From positions 744,001 through 808,000 of the forward strand of contig NZ_CP061032.1 in assembly GCF_014490555.1 (NCBI RefSeq): a stretch of 64,000 nt of DNA, given 5' to 3'. Position numbers and translations under genes: made by a program. The notes under the pieces were generated by a model. That model was not told where the DNA came from and ran no database searches. It saw only the letters and a list, made by a program, of their open reading frames with translations. The DNA is from Corynebacterium lujinxingii (lineage in GTDB: Bacteria; Actinomycetota; Actinomycetes; Mycobacteriales; Mycobacteriaceae). How positions within the stretch are numbered: the stretch's first letter is position 1; every line of letters starts with the position of its first letter. Below, piece by piece: positions 16,535 through 25,456 of this stretch.

Positions 16535-16909
16535 ATGGCTTTTGTAATCTCCGCAGATTTCGAACCCATCGAGTTTGAGATCCCCGCTGGTAAGGCGAAA
16601 ACGGTAACTATTTCGGTGCCTCCGTTCGACTGCTACTCACCGGCGGATATCGCGAAAATGAATGCCGATCTCAAAAAGTACGAGCACGACGACGAGATCG
16701 ATGACGTAAACAATCCAGCAAAGACGGTGACGGCTCTGCTGCGGTTCCAGCTGAAGCACTTCAACCCGGGCAAGCAGAAAGCGGACGCCATCGATGCTCT
16801 CACCGTGCGCCAGCTGAACGAGATCGACAAGATCTGGACTGAGAAGTCCGAGGTGACTCTGGGGGAATCCGAAGCCTCCACCGACGATTCTTCCGCGACC
16901 GAGGAGTAA
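16535..16909 (+). CDS. Tail assembly chaperone (G-like)
   Basis: A 124-residue acidic protein starting at ATG 16535. Its position between major tail and tape-measure genes, acidic C-terminus (EASTDDSSATEE) and the VTISVPPFDCYSPADIAKMNADL segment match tail assembly chaperones. These bind the tape measure and bring tube subunits to it. Near the 3' end, GGGGGAA at 16861-16867 with zero-frame codons GGG GAA can slip into the -1 frame, giving a longer product that continues into the next frame. Confidence 0.82.
   Translation: MAFVISADFEPIEFEIPAGKAKTVTISVPPFDCYSPADIAKMNADLKKYEHDDEIDDVNNPAKTVTALLRFQLKHFNPGKQKADAIDALTVRQLNEIDKIWTEKSEVTLGESEASTDDSSATEE
16861..16867 (+). promoter_or_regulatory. Candidate -1 ribosomal frameshift site
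   Basis: The heptamer GGGGGAA lies 42 bases before the G-like stop. In the zero frame it is read (G) GGG GAA; one base back it gives GGG GGA, after which the -1 frame stays open through 17307. Conserved G/GT frameshifting is established for long-tailed phages. A stimulatory structure downstream was not resolved by eye. Confidence 0.62.
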
Positions 16910-17307
16910 CCGACGCGCTACGCGCCGACCTCATGGAGCGCGGCCGCTCACTTAGTGAACTGGGCCGCACCATGACCTGGTCCGATCTGCGTGCCTTCGT
17001 TGAACATCTGCCGATGACGTCGCATTTCTGGCGCAAGGAGGAACCAGAACAAGCGAAACTCATCGCCTGGGTGGAAGGACTCGCAACGCCGCATGTGGCG
17101 GTGGTGGGGGAGTTGTACGACCTGGTCGAGCGGCACGTGTTCCCGACCGCGGGGGCGGAGCCGATTCTGCAGCGCATGCAGCAGCGCGCGCTGGACAACC
17201 TGCGCCAAACACAGGGGGAGGCAAAACCGGCTGAACCGGTGAAACCTGCGCGCCGACGTAAGTCCGCGGCAGAGATTCGAGCCCAGTTAGAGCGGGCACA
17301 CCACTAG
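16867..17307 (+). CDS. Tail assembly chaperone T extension (made by -1 frameshift)
   Basis: This frame lies at -1 to the G-like gene and is open from before the G stop to 17307. It would be translated as the C-terminal part of a GT fusion of about 257 residues; the internal ATG 16933 has no good ribosome site. The segment has LRADLMERGRSLSELGRTMTW, SDLRAFVEHLPMTSHFWR and a basic Lys/Arg C-terminus, characteristic of the T domain in actinophages (helical bundle plus basic tail). It ends 22 bases before the tape measure. Confidence 0.75.
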   Translation: MRSLHRRFFRDRGVTDALRADLMERGRSLSELGRTMTWSDLRAFVEHLPMTSHFWRKEEPEQAKLIAWVEGLATPHVAVVGELYDLVERHVFPTAGAEPILQRMQQRALDNLRQTQGEAKPAEPVKPARRRKSAAEIRAQLERAHH

Positions 17308-17329
17308 CGCTGGAAGGGCGGTATTTACC

Positions 17330-20300
17330 ATGGCTGAACTCGGCACCGGCTGGATCTCCATTGTGCCTGAGGTCTCGCGCATCTCCCCGGAGATCGCGAA
17401 GGCGCTCGACGCCGCCGACGGGCATGTGGAGAAGAAGGGCCACTCGATGGGTGGCAAACTCGCGTCCGGGATCGGCAAAACCCTCAAGGTCGGCGCCGCG
17501 TCCGTCGGTGTCGCAGCCGGCGGCGCGATCGGTGTCGGCCTGACCAAGGGCATGGGTCGCCTGACTGCTATCGAGAACGCACAGGCGAAACTCACCGGGC
17601 TGGGCAACTCCAGCCGTGACGTGTCCATGATCATGGACAACGCGCTCGCGTCGGTGAAGGGCACCTCCTACGGCCTGGAGTCCGCCGCCACCACGGCTGC
17701 GATGGCCGTGGCCTCCGGTATCAAGCCGGGTAAGGAACTCGAGCAGGTCCTCAAGACCACAGCCGACACGGCTGGTATCGCCGGTGCGTCCATGGACGAG
17801 ATGGGCGCGATCTTCGGGTCCGTCGCGGCCCGCGGTAAACTACAGGGCGACGACCTGATGCAGCTGCAGTCGCGCGGCATCCCCGTACTGCAGATGCTCG
17901 CGGAGCAGACCGGCAAGACTTCCGCTGAGATCTCCGACATGGTCGCAGCGGGCGAGGTCGACTTCGCCACCTTCGAGCGCGCGCTGCGCGAAAACGTCGG
18001 CGGTGCCGCACTTGAAGCCGGCAACACCATTCAGGGTGCCTACAAGAACACCATTGCTGCTGCAGGGCGTGCCGGCGCCACTGTCGAGGGGGCCTTCACC
18101 GGCATTCTGCGCTACGGCATGCAGGAGGCCACCGCAGGCCTAGACGCGTTCAACGAACGGCTGAAGCCCATGGCGTCGAACATGCAGCAGTTCCTCGACG
18201 GCACCGTCGTTCCCGGTCTGGAGAACGCACGCGCGGCCGCCGCTGACTTCTTCAAGTCCGCAAACGCCCAAAACACGCTCGGTACCGCGAAGGCAGTGTT
18301 CTCCGAATTGGCCTCGGCTGGGCAGCAACTGCTGCCGGTCATCGGCAACATCGCCACCTCTCTCGGCCAGGCGGGACTGCAACTCGGACAGGCAGCATGG
18401 GGTGCTTTCGCAGGTGCGTTGTCTGCTGCAGCGTCGGCCGCGTCCGCGCTCGCGGGCCCGCTTAACGCGGTGACCGGGTTCCTGTCTGAGCACCCGGCTC
18501 TGGTCACGGCCGCGGTTGGCGCGTGGGCCGGGTTTAAGTTCATGCCTGGCATCACCGAGAAGATGTCCGGCTCGCTGCAGGGGCTCAACGACCGCGTCGG
18601 CGGGGTTCGTGATCAGTTCAACATGGTCGTGCCCTACGCCGACAAGATGCGCCAGGCCATGGCTGACAACGGTGTCGAGGTCTCGCGGCTTGATTCGCGG
18701 ATGATGGCGCTGGCGGACACCGGGGAGGGTACTGCGCAGAAGATGGCGCAGGCTTACGTGCAGGCGTCGGCCCCGTTGCGCGAAGTGTCCGCTGGGCACC
18801 GCGACCTGGCGCAGACCGCCCGTCTGGCTGCGCTTGAGGCCGGTGATGGTTGGACCGCCACTGACCGGATTATGGCGCAGGCCGGCCACAGCATGTCCGC
18901 CACGGTCACGAAGTTCGCAGGCACGGTCAAGGGCACCGGGGCCGCGGCGCTGACTGGGCTTAAGGACGCCGGGCAGGGGGTTGTGAACGCGTTCGGCGGG
19001 CCGTGGGCTGTCGGCCTGGCTGTGGCTGGTGCTGCGATTGTGAAGCAGCAGTCGGCTGTGCAGGGGGCTAAGGGTGCGCAGGAGCAGTTGGCGCAGTCCG
19101 TCCGCGATGGTGCTGAGGCGCAGAAGGACCTGCAGGCGGCGCTTGCTGGTACCACTGGTGCGTTGGATGAGCAGGGGCTTGCTGCGGCTGCGCGTATCGC
19201 GAAGGCAGAACTGGCGGGCCTGATCGCGGAGGGGTCGCGCCCGCTGGGGATCGACGACAGCATTAACCAGTCGACGGTCGCCGTCGACGAATTCCTGTCG
19301 AAGATTCCGGGCCTGTACACCGAGACAGGCAAGGCCAACGTTGAGCAGACGCGTGCGAACAAGGAGGCGCGCGAGTCCTACGAGGCGCTGGAGGAGTCGG
19401 CGTCGAAGATGGGGCTGACCCTCGAAGACGTCAACTCCGTCGTCGCCAAGGGCGGGCCGGAGTATCAGCAGCTGCTGTCGTCGCTTCGCTCGATGGGCGA
19501 CGAGGGCAACATGGCCGCGGACAAACTCGAATCCGCACGTGCTGTGCTCGATGAGTCCGTGGCCGCTGCGCGTCGCCTCGACCCCGCCATGGTCGAAGCC
19601 TCGCAGGCGATCGAAACCCTGTCCGATTCTGCAGCCTCTGGCGAGGACAAACTCTCAGCGCTGCATACCCTGCTGCAGTCGATGGGCCTGGCCCCGAAGG
19701 ACGCGGAGCAGGCCATGATGGATGCCGCCGCGGCTGTCGACGAGATCGTCCAAGCCGCGGAGCAGGCGAACCGGCCGGTCGAGCAGCTAGGCGACGCGCT
19801 GTTCGGCATGGACGGCAAACTCGATCCAGCTAACGAGTCTGCACGTGACCTCCACGAACGGCTGACCGGCATGGTGGGTGACCTCCAGAACGTCGCTGTC
19901 AACGGTGGCGACGTCCAGGCCGCGATGGATGAGATGGCGCCGGCCATCGCTGCCACCGCGCAGGAGTTCGGTCTGACCGAGGAACGCGTCCGGGAACTCA
20001 TTGCCGCTTACGGTGGTGTGCCGGAGGTCTTGGAGACCGCGATCGCGCTCGAGGGCGCGGACGGGGTCGCCCAGGAAGTCGGCGAGGTCTGGGCTGCTCT
20101 TCAAAACATGAAAAGCGAGGGCACGTCCACGATCGAGATCTCCGCTGTGGGCGAGGATGCCAAGGCTGTCATGGACGAAATCGGGGTCAAGTGGGAGGAG
20201 ACCATTGGCCCCGATGGCGAGAAAAACGTCAAGATTAGTGCCGCTGACGATGAGGCCATCGAGGCCATCCAGCGTGTGACCCAGATGACGGCAGAACTCG

Positions 20301-23300
20301 GTGATTCCGAGATCTCGCCGACGATATTCCTGGACACAACACAGATTGAAGTCAACGCGTCGCAGGCACAAGCGATTCTTGATGCCCTCGACCTGGAGGA
20401 GCCGACTCCTCAGGCGCAGTTGATCATCGACGGTCTGCAGACGAACAACTCGATTGCGATGGGTGACCTAGCGTTCCTGGGAGCGCAGTCGCCTACACCG
20501 CAAGCGGATCTGAACAAAGCGCTACTGGATACTGGCGTGAAGGTGTCCAACGACCAGTTGGACGCGCTCGGGAAGAAAAAGAGCACCGCGACCGCGGATG
20601 TGAATAACGAGCCCGCGCGTCGTGGAGTCGAGGAGACGAAAGGTTTCCTTGCGTCCATCAAGGACCGTGTCGTCAACATCTTCACTCGCCGCCATGACAA
20701 CGGCGGATCGTCGGCGTTCGCGGACGGTGCTGTGCGCTATGCCGCCGACGGCCTGCTCTCGAAGCAGCAGGCCCAGATCCAGCCCGGCGGGCGATGGCTC
20801 ACCTGGGCGGAAGATGAGACGCAGGGCGAGTCGTTCATCCCGCACGCGATGTCGAAGCGGAAGCGGTCGACGCAGATCCTTGCGGAGACCGCCGACATTT
20901 TCGGCCTTGGCCTTGTGGACCGGGGCGGGAATGTGGTGCGCCGCGACGGAACGTCGGTGGCACCGACGTCGCAGTCGTTCCGCGCGGATGGTGGTGTGAC
21001 CGCCAGCGATGTCTTGCGGTTCGTGAAGGGCGAGAATGTCGACGGCAAGCAGGCGCCGCGCTCGCTGGAAGGTGCGCGCTACGTCTGGGGTGGTGGCCTG
21101 CTCGGCAACTGGGGCGACTGCTCCGGGTCGATGTCTGGCATCTCTGCATTCATCGCCGGCTGGCCATTGGCCGGCCGGAAGTACGCCACCGGTAACCAGG
21201 GACAGGTGCTTGGGTCGATGGGGGCGAAGCCCGGTCTGGGGACTGGTCCACGCATGGCGTTCGGCTGGTTCAACGGCGGCCCCTACGGCGGGCACACCGC
21301 TGGCACGCTGTTCTTCGACAATGGTGACCGCATCAACCTAGAGATGGGCGGCGGTCGTGGTAACGGGCAGATCGGTGGTGCTGCCGCTGGTGCTGACCAC
21401 TCCAGTTTCACCGACCACGCTTACTTGCCGCTTGACGGTGGACTGTCGATTGGTTTTGAAGAGATCGAGTCTGACTACGACACGTCGATGCCGGAGGTGG
21501 CGTCCACTTCGGTCAGTGGCGTGACGCTTAAATCCGGCAAGAGTGTGTCGTGGGGCAAGGCGCAGTCGCTTTTCGATCAGGCCCGGAACTACTCGCGCAG
21601 CGGGAAGTACTGGGAGCAGGACTACGAGAAGATGGGTGCCCAGTTTGCTGGTGCGCTCACCGGGGCCATGTCGAACATCCCGAAGTTCGACGTTGGTGGT
21701 CGATGGCCGTCTGGCGTGATGGGGCGGAACCAGTCCGGCAAGGACGAGGTCGTTCTGACGAATGATCAGTGGCGGTTCCAGTCGCAGATCGCGCAGGCGC
21801 TGCCGGAGGCAGGCCGCCAGATCACCAACGCGGCACAGCAGTTCTCTGCAGCCGTCGACGGTGCCCAGGGCCAGGTGCTCAACGCCGGGCGTGGCCTCGG
21901 CGGCGACTTCCTCGGCTCCGCCGAAATCGTCCAAGACGCCGAGCAAGGTCTCTACGACACCCGCGCGAACATCGTCACCCAGGCCGAAAACATCACGAAG
22001 GCCGAAGACGAAGTCGCCGAGGCACGTAAAGAACTGGCAGAGGCGGAGAAGAAGGGCGGGGCACTCTCGACTGCGCAGAAGCGCAAACTCGAAGACGCCG
22101 AGCAAGCCCTCGCCAAGGCCCGCAAGGACGGCAAACCGGACAAGATCGCCGACGCCGAGAAGCGTCTGCAGCGCGCCCGCGAGGACGCCGACGACGCCCT
22201 GGCGAAGTCCGAGGACAAAAACGCCAAGGAAGTCCGCAAGGCACAGGACCGGCTCAACAAGGCAGAAGACAAACTCCGCGACACCCGCGAAGCACACTCC
22301 GAAGCCCTAGCCGACCTGGAAGCAGCGGAACGCACCGCAGTCGCGGCGCGCTACCAGGCAGCGTCCGACCTTGCGCTGGGTATCGGTGAGGAGATGGGCA
22401 AGTCGTTCCAGATCGTGGCCGGCCTGTTCGACCAGTTCGGCAGGCTCGGCGCCTATGTGGACGACATGCGTCAGTCCATCTCGAAGTTGCACATGCAGCA
22501 GAAGACCCTGGGGCTTGACCGGTTGAAGGCGATGGCCGATTTCCAGGTTAAGACGCAGGACGTCGATCGTGTCCGCTTGCGTGGCGCGATTGGTGTGGCG
22601 CAGGCTGAGTACGAGTTGGAGCAGGCTCGCAAGAGCGCGAAGTTCGCTGGACTGACGTCCATTGAGGCGATGTCTGGTGCGATGGACCGCTTCTACGAGA
22701 CTGGCATCTTCTCCATCGAAGGCCTGACCGAGGCCGAGATCGAGAACTCGAAGGAGGTCAAGGCGGCCCTGTGGGGTGTCGAGGTGGCGCGCAAACAAGC
22801 CGCACTCGACGACCTGGAGGCGTCCCGTGCGCGCGAGGTCGCCACCCTGCGCGTGGCGGAGGCGACGCTGCAGCAAACCCGCGCGGCGCAGATGCTCCAG
22901 TTGCAGACCGAGCACCTGACGCAGGCGACTGCGCAGCTGAACGGCATGACGAAGAATCAGGCGACGGGCGCCGCCGCCGGATTCGAGGGTGCCGGCAAGG
23001 TCGCCTCCGGTGCGGGCCAGATCGCTGGCGGTCTCGGCATGGCCGCTGCAGGGTTCGCAGCAGCGGGCCCGCTCGGCGCTATCCCCGGCCTGATCATGGC
23101 CGTTAAGGGCGCGGGCGACACCGCCAAGGGCGCGAAGCAGATCAAGGCCAACAAGAAGGAGATGGACCAGGCCTGGAAGGGCATGGGAACCAAATCCAAG
23201 GTGGCCGTGGTCGGTGGTTCGGTCCTCGGCGGTGTTGCTGCGGGCGCCGGCGGTGTCCTCGGCGGCGCTGAGGGGGCGCAGTTGGGTGCCGAATTGGGCA

Positions 23301-23764
23301 CGGAGATTGTGGACGCGACGGTCGGGACGGTGTCCTACGACATCGAGCAGCGCCTGGCCGCACTGCAGCGCCGTCAGGCGGACGAGGTCGACGCATTCAA
23401 CCTCGACTTCGACCGCCAGGAGCACGACCTCAACATGCAGTCGCTGGATAAGGAGATCGATTACATCTACGCCCGGGATCGGGCGGAAAGCGATCTTGAG
23501 TACGCGAAGATGATGCGCGAGTCGGTGGCGGCTCCGACGGAGAAGTTGGAGCAGGCGTACCGCGACGCTGCTGCGGAGGAAAAGCAGCGCTCCGAGAAGC
23601 AGCACGCGGAGCAGATGCGCTCGCGTGGCGAATCGCAGCGTATCCAGTCCGAGCAGTTGAACGTCGAGAAGCAGATCCCCGCCTTGTTGCAGGAGATTCT
23701 GCGGGCGCTGCCGGAACAGACGCGCTCACAGGTCAGTGGTGTGGGCTACCTGGCCCGCACCTAA
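17330..23764 (+). CDS. Tape measure protein with internal NlpC/P60-like domain
   Basis: A 2,144-residue protein, the largest gene. Residues ~60-260 hold the conserved N-terminal tape-measure domain (TADTAGIAGASMDEMGAIFGSVAARG, QLQSRGIPVLQMLAEQTGK). Hydrophobic Ala/Gly-rich segments occur around 330-410, 550-575 and 1880-1990. Around residues 1245-1370 lies a cell-wall peptidase-like module: YVWGGG, GDCSG with Cys about 1264, and GGHTAG with His about 1322, the NlpC/P60 spacing. A long coiled coil spans ~1540-1685. The protein sets tail length and the peptidase would open murein during entry. Confidence 0.93.
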   Translation: MAELGTGWISIVPEVSRISPEIAKALDAADGHVEKKGHSMGGKLASGIGKTLKVGAASVGVAAGGAIGVGLTKGMGRLTAIENAQAKLTGLGNSSRDVSMIMDNALASVKGTSYGLESAATTAAMAVASGIKPGKELEQVLKTTADTAGIAGASMDEMGAIFGSVAARGKLQGDDLMQLQSRGIPVLQMLAEQTGKTSAEISDMVAAGEVDFATFERALRENVGGAALEAGNTIQGAYKNTIAAAGRAGATVEGAFTGILRYGMQEATAGLDAFNERLKPMASNMQQFLDGTVVPGLENARAAAADFFKSANAQNTLGTAKAVFSELASAGQQLLPVIGNIATSLGQAGLQLGQAAWGAFAGALSAAASAASALAGPLNAVTGFLSEHPALVTAAVGAWAGFKFMPGITEKMSGSLQGLNDRVGGVRDQFNMVVPYADKMRQAMADNGVEVSRLDSRMMALADTGEGTAQKMAQAYVQASAPLREVSAGHRDLAQTARLAALEAGDGWTATDRIMAQAGHSMSATVTKFAGTVKGTGAAALTGLKDAGQGVVNAFGGPWAVGLAVAGAAIVKQQSAVQGAKGAQEQLAQSVRDGAEAQKDLQAALAGTTGALDEQGLAAAARIAKAELAGLIAEGSRPLGIDDSINQSTVAVDEFLSKIPGLYTETGKANVEQTRANKEARESYEALEESASKMGLTLEDVNSVVAKGGPEYQQLLSSLRSMGDEGNMAADKLESARAVLDESVAAARRLDPAMVEASQAIETLSDSAASGEDKLSALHTLLQSMGLAPKDAEQAMMDAAAAVDEIVQAAEQANRPVEQLGDALFGMDGKLDPANESARDLHERLTGMVGDLQNVAVNGGDVQAAMDEMAPAIAATAQEFGLTEERVRELIAAYGGVPEVLETAIALEGADGVAQEVGEVWAALQNMKSEGTSTIEISAVGEDAKAVMDEIGVKWEETIGPDGEKNVKISAADDEAIEAIQRVTQMTAELGDSEISPTIFLDTTQIEVNASQAQAILDALDLEEPTPQAQLIIDGLQTNNSIAMGDLAFLGAQSPTPQADLNKALLDTGVKVSNDQLDALGKKKSTATADVNNEPARRGVEETKGFLASIKDRVVNIFTRRHDNGGSSAFADGAVRYAADGLLSKQQAQIQPGGRWLTWAEDETQGESFIPHAMSKRKRSTQILAETADIFGLGLVDRGGNVVRRDGTSVAPTSQSFRADGGVTASDVLRFVKGENVDGKQAPRSLEGARYVWGGGLLGNWGDCSGSMSGISAFIAGWPLAGRKYATGNQGQVLGSMGAKPGLGTGPRMAFGWFNGGPYGGHTAGTLFFDNGDRINLEMGGGRGNGQIGGAAAGADHSSFTDHAYLPLDGGLSIGFEEIESDYDTSMPEVASTSVSGVTLKSGKSVSWGKAQSLFDQARNYSRSGKYWEQDYEKMGAQFAGALTGAMSNIPKFDVGGRWPSGVMGRNQSGKDEVVLTNDQWRFQSQIAQALPEAGRQITNAAQQFSAAVDGAQGQVLNAGRGLGGDFLGSAEIVQDAEQGLYDTRANIVTQAENITKAEDEVAEARKELAEAEKKGGALSTAQKRKLEDAEQALAKARKDGKPDKIADAEKRLQRAREDADDALAKSEDKNAKEVRKAQDRLNKAEDKLRDTREAHSEALADLEAAERTAVAARYQAASDLALGIGEEMGKSFQIVAGLFDQFGRLGAYVDDMRQSISKLHMQQKTLGLDRLKAMADFQVKTQDVDRVRLRGAIGVAQAEYELEQARKSAKFAGLTSIEAMSGAMDRFYETGIFSIEGLTEAEIENSKEVKAALWGVEVARKQAALDDLEASRAREVATLRVAEATLQQTRAAQMLQLQTEHLTQATAQLNGMTKNQATGAAAGFEGAGKVASGAGQIAGGLGMAAAGFAAAGPLGAIPGLIMAVKGAGDTAKGAKQIKANKKEMDQAWKGMGTKSKVAVVGGSVLGGVAAGAGGVLGGAEGAQLGAELGTEIVDATVGTVSYDIEQRLAALQRRQADEVDAFNLDFDRQEHDLNMQSLDKEIDYIYARDRAESDLEYAKMMRESVAAPTEKLEQAYRDAAAEEKQRSEKQHAEQMRSRGESQRIQSEQLNVEKQIPALLQEILRALPEQTRSQVSGVGYLART

Positions 23765-23789
23765 ACCATGGAATAGGGAGGTGTCGCCT

Positions 23790-24563
23790 GTGGGGCGGTA
23801 CGCGGTCGCCATGCGCGACTTCAAGAACACCCGGTGGGACTTCACCGGCGACTGGGCTGCCGGCATTAAGTCCGGCGGTGTCGACGGCCTGGTCGGCTCG
23901 ACTGCTGATGTGACAGCGTCGCCGTTGACTGGTGTGGGGCAGGTGGTGCTGTCGCAACGGGTCGAGCCGATTCAGGGTGCGGTGACGTTCCACTGCCGCG
24001 CATCGGATGATCGTGATGCGGGGCAGGTGGCCGCGGACCTGCGCGCGGCGTTCTCGCCGATCATTGGTCGGGAGAACACGCTTGTGGTTGCGTCGCCGTT
24101 GGGTGAGGCGCAGGCGCGGGTGCGACTGTCCGGTCCGATCGCGGACCCTGTTGAAGATCCGTCATGGGACGAGATGGTGCTGAATCTAACTGTTCCGTTG
24201 GTGGCGGATGAGGGGCTGTGGTGGCTGCCGGAGCGCTCGGGCACCGGAAACGTCACTGTGACGAATCGCGGTGATGTTCCCGCATGGCTGAAAATCAAGT
24301 GGAACGGTGACGGCGGGGCAGTTGTACTGCCCTCCGGCGCTCGCTTCGTACTGCCGGCCGTCACCGCCCCGCGCACCCTGTTCTTGTCGCGTCAGCACTC
24401 GCTGGTTGTGCGCGACGATAAGGGTGTCGTCGATAAGGCGCTCTGGAAGCGTCTGCGTTCCGCGTTGCCGGAGCAGGTGATGCCGGGCAAGACTGGCCGG
24501 TTCATCCTGCCGGCCGGGGCCACCGCGCAATGGCGTGAGGGGGTGCTCGACCCGTGGAGGTGA
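23790..24563 (+). CDS. Distal tail protein
   Basis: A 257-residue protein. GTG 23790 is chosen because AGGGAGGTG at 23775-23783 lies just upstream. It follows the tape measure, the canonical place of the Dit protein. Sequence such as WDFTGDWAAGIKSGGVDGLVG, a middle DEMVLNLTVPLVADEGLWW and a C-terminal galectin-like beta segment (NRGDVPAWLKIKWNGDGGAVVLPSG) fits Dit proteins that form the hub at the tail tip. Confidence 0.78.
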   Translation: MGRYAVAMRDFKNTRWDFTGDWAAGIKSGGVDGLVGSTADVTASPLTGVGQVVLSQRVEPIQGAVTFHCRASDDRDAGQVAADLRAAFSPIIGRENTLVVASPLGEAQARVRLSGPIADPVEDPSWDEMVLNLTVPLVADEGLWWLPERSGTGNVTVTNRGDVPAWLKIKWNGDGGAVVLPSGARFVLPAVTAPRTLFLSRQHSLVVRDDKGVVDKALWKRLRSALPEQVMPGKTGRFILPAGATAQWREGVLDPWR

Positions 24564-25456
24564 CGTGGGCCGACCACAAGAAACACCGCAACGCCGTTAT
24601 CCGTGATGAGGGGCAGTGGGTTGGGCTGTTCGATGAGAACGCCGAGCACATCATGGTGCTGCCGTCGTTGTTATCGATGGATGCGCCGGAAACGACGAAC
24701 GTGCCGGTGTCGTTTAGGGCGACGGTGGTGGTGCGCACACCCACTGGCGAGATTGACCCGCTCGTCGACGAACTGTTCGCCGACGGTGTCTCCGCCGCCC
24801 AGGCGGATAGTGAGGGGCGTCTTCGTCTCGCGTTGAAGGCCACCCGGTTTGTGGTGGTGGCGCGTCCGGGCATTCTGCGCGCCTACCGCATCACCCACGT
24901 GGTGGTCTCCGGCGACGGCAACGTGCCGCCGGGGCAGATGGAGATCCACGGCACCGACATGCTCATGGAACTTAACCGGCACATCGCCTGGACCGCACCC
25001 ACCACCGTTTCCGGCAAGTTCACCCGGTTCACCCGCGACTGGGAGGGACCGGAGCACGTTGGCGTGATGTTCTCGCGCCCGCGTGATCTGCAGGACGTGA
25101 AGATGATCACCACAGCCGACGGTGTCACCCTCGGCGACGGCAAAGGTGCAGAAGAAACCATTCGGTATGCGATCGCCCGCTCGCTCGAGACTGGGTGGAA
25201 GGCGTCCGGCCTACCCGGGGTTGTGGCCGATCCGCCGATCGTGGTCGACCCGGCAGGGTCCGGGCTGCGCTCGCCGGAGGTGCTGGTGCGCATGACTGAC
25301 GACAAACTCCTCGACACCGTCGCACCAGCAGCCGCCCGTGCCGGCGTGCGTATCTCGGCGCGGCTGTGGCTGCCAGGTGACCCCGCGGTGGGCGGGTTGA
25401 AGTTGAGCGCGCCGAAGATCGTGGTGCGGGTGGAGCAAATGCAGGAGGTGAAGTAG
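24554..25456 (+). CDS. Tail hub/baseplate protein (Tal-like, short)
   Basis: A 300-residue protein overlapping the distal tail gene by 10 bases; GTG 24554 or GTG 24560 could be the start. The PSLLSMDAPETTNVPVSF start and the later GQMEIHGTDMLMEL and TVSGKFTRFTRDWEGPE segments resemble phage minor tail proteins of the siphovirus ReqiPepy6/Gp37-like group found in actinophages. No peptidase motif is seen, consistent with the tape measure carrying that activity. Part of the tail-tip hub by position. Confidence 0.7.
   Translation: MEVTWADHKKHRNAVIRDEGQWVGLFDENAEHIMVLPSLLSMDAPETTNVPVSFRATVVVRTPTGEIDPLVDELFADGVSAAQADSEGRLRLALKATRFVVVARPGILRAYRITHVVVSGDGNVPPGQMEIHGTDMLMELNRHIAWTAPTTVSGKFTRFTRDWEGPEHVGVMFSRPRDLQDVKMITTADGVTLGDGKGAEETIRYAIARSLETGWKASGLPGVVADPPIVVDPAGSGLRSPEVLVRMTDDKLLDTVAPAAARAGVRISARLWLPGDPAVGGLKLSAPKIVVRVEQMQEVK

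Noticed and set aside
21338..23605. Two long minus-strand frames (319 and 432 residues) inside the tape measure gene
   Set aside because: Leu/Arg/Ala-rich shadows of a coiled-coil gene; no independent signals.
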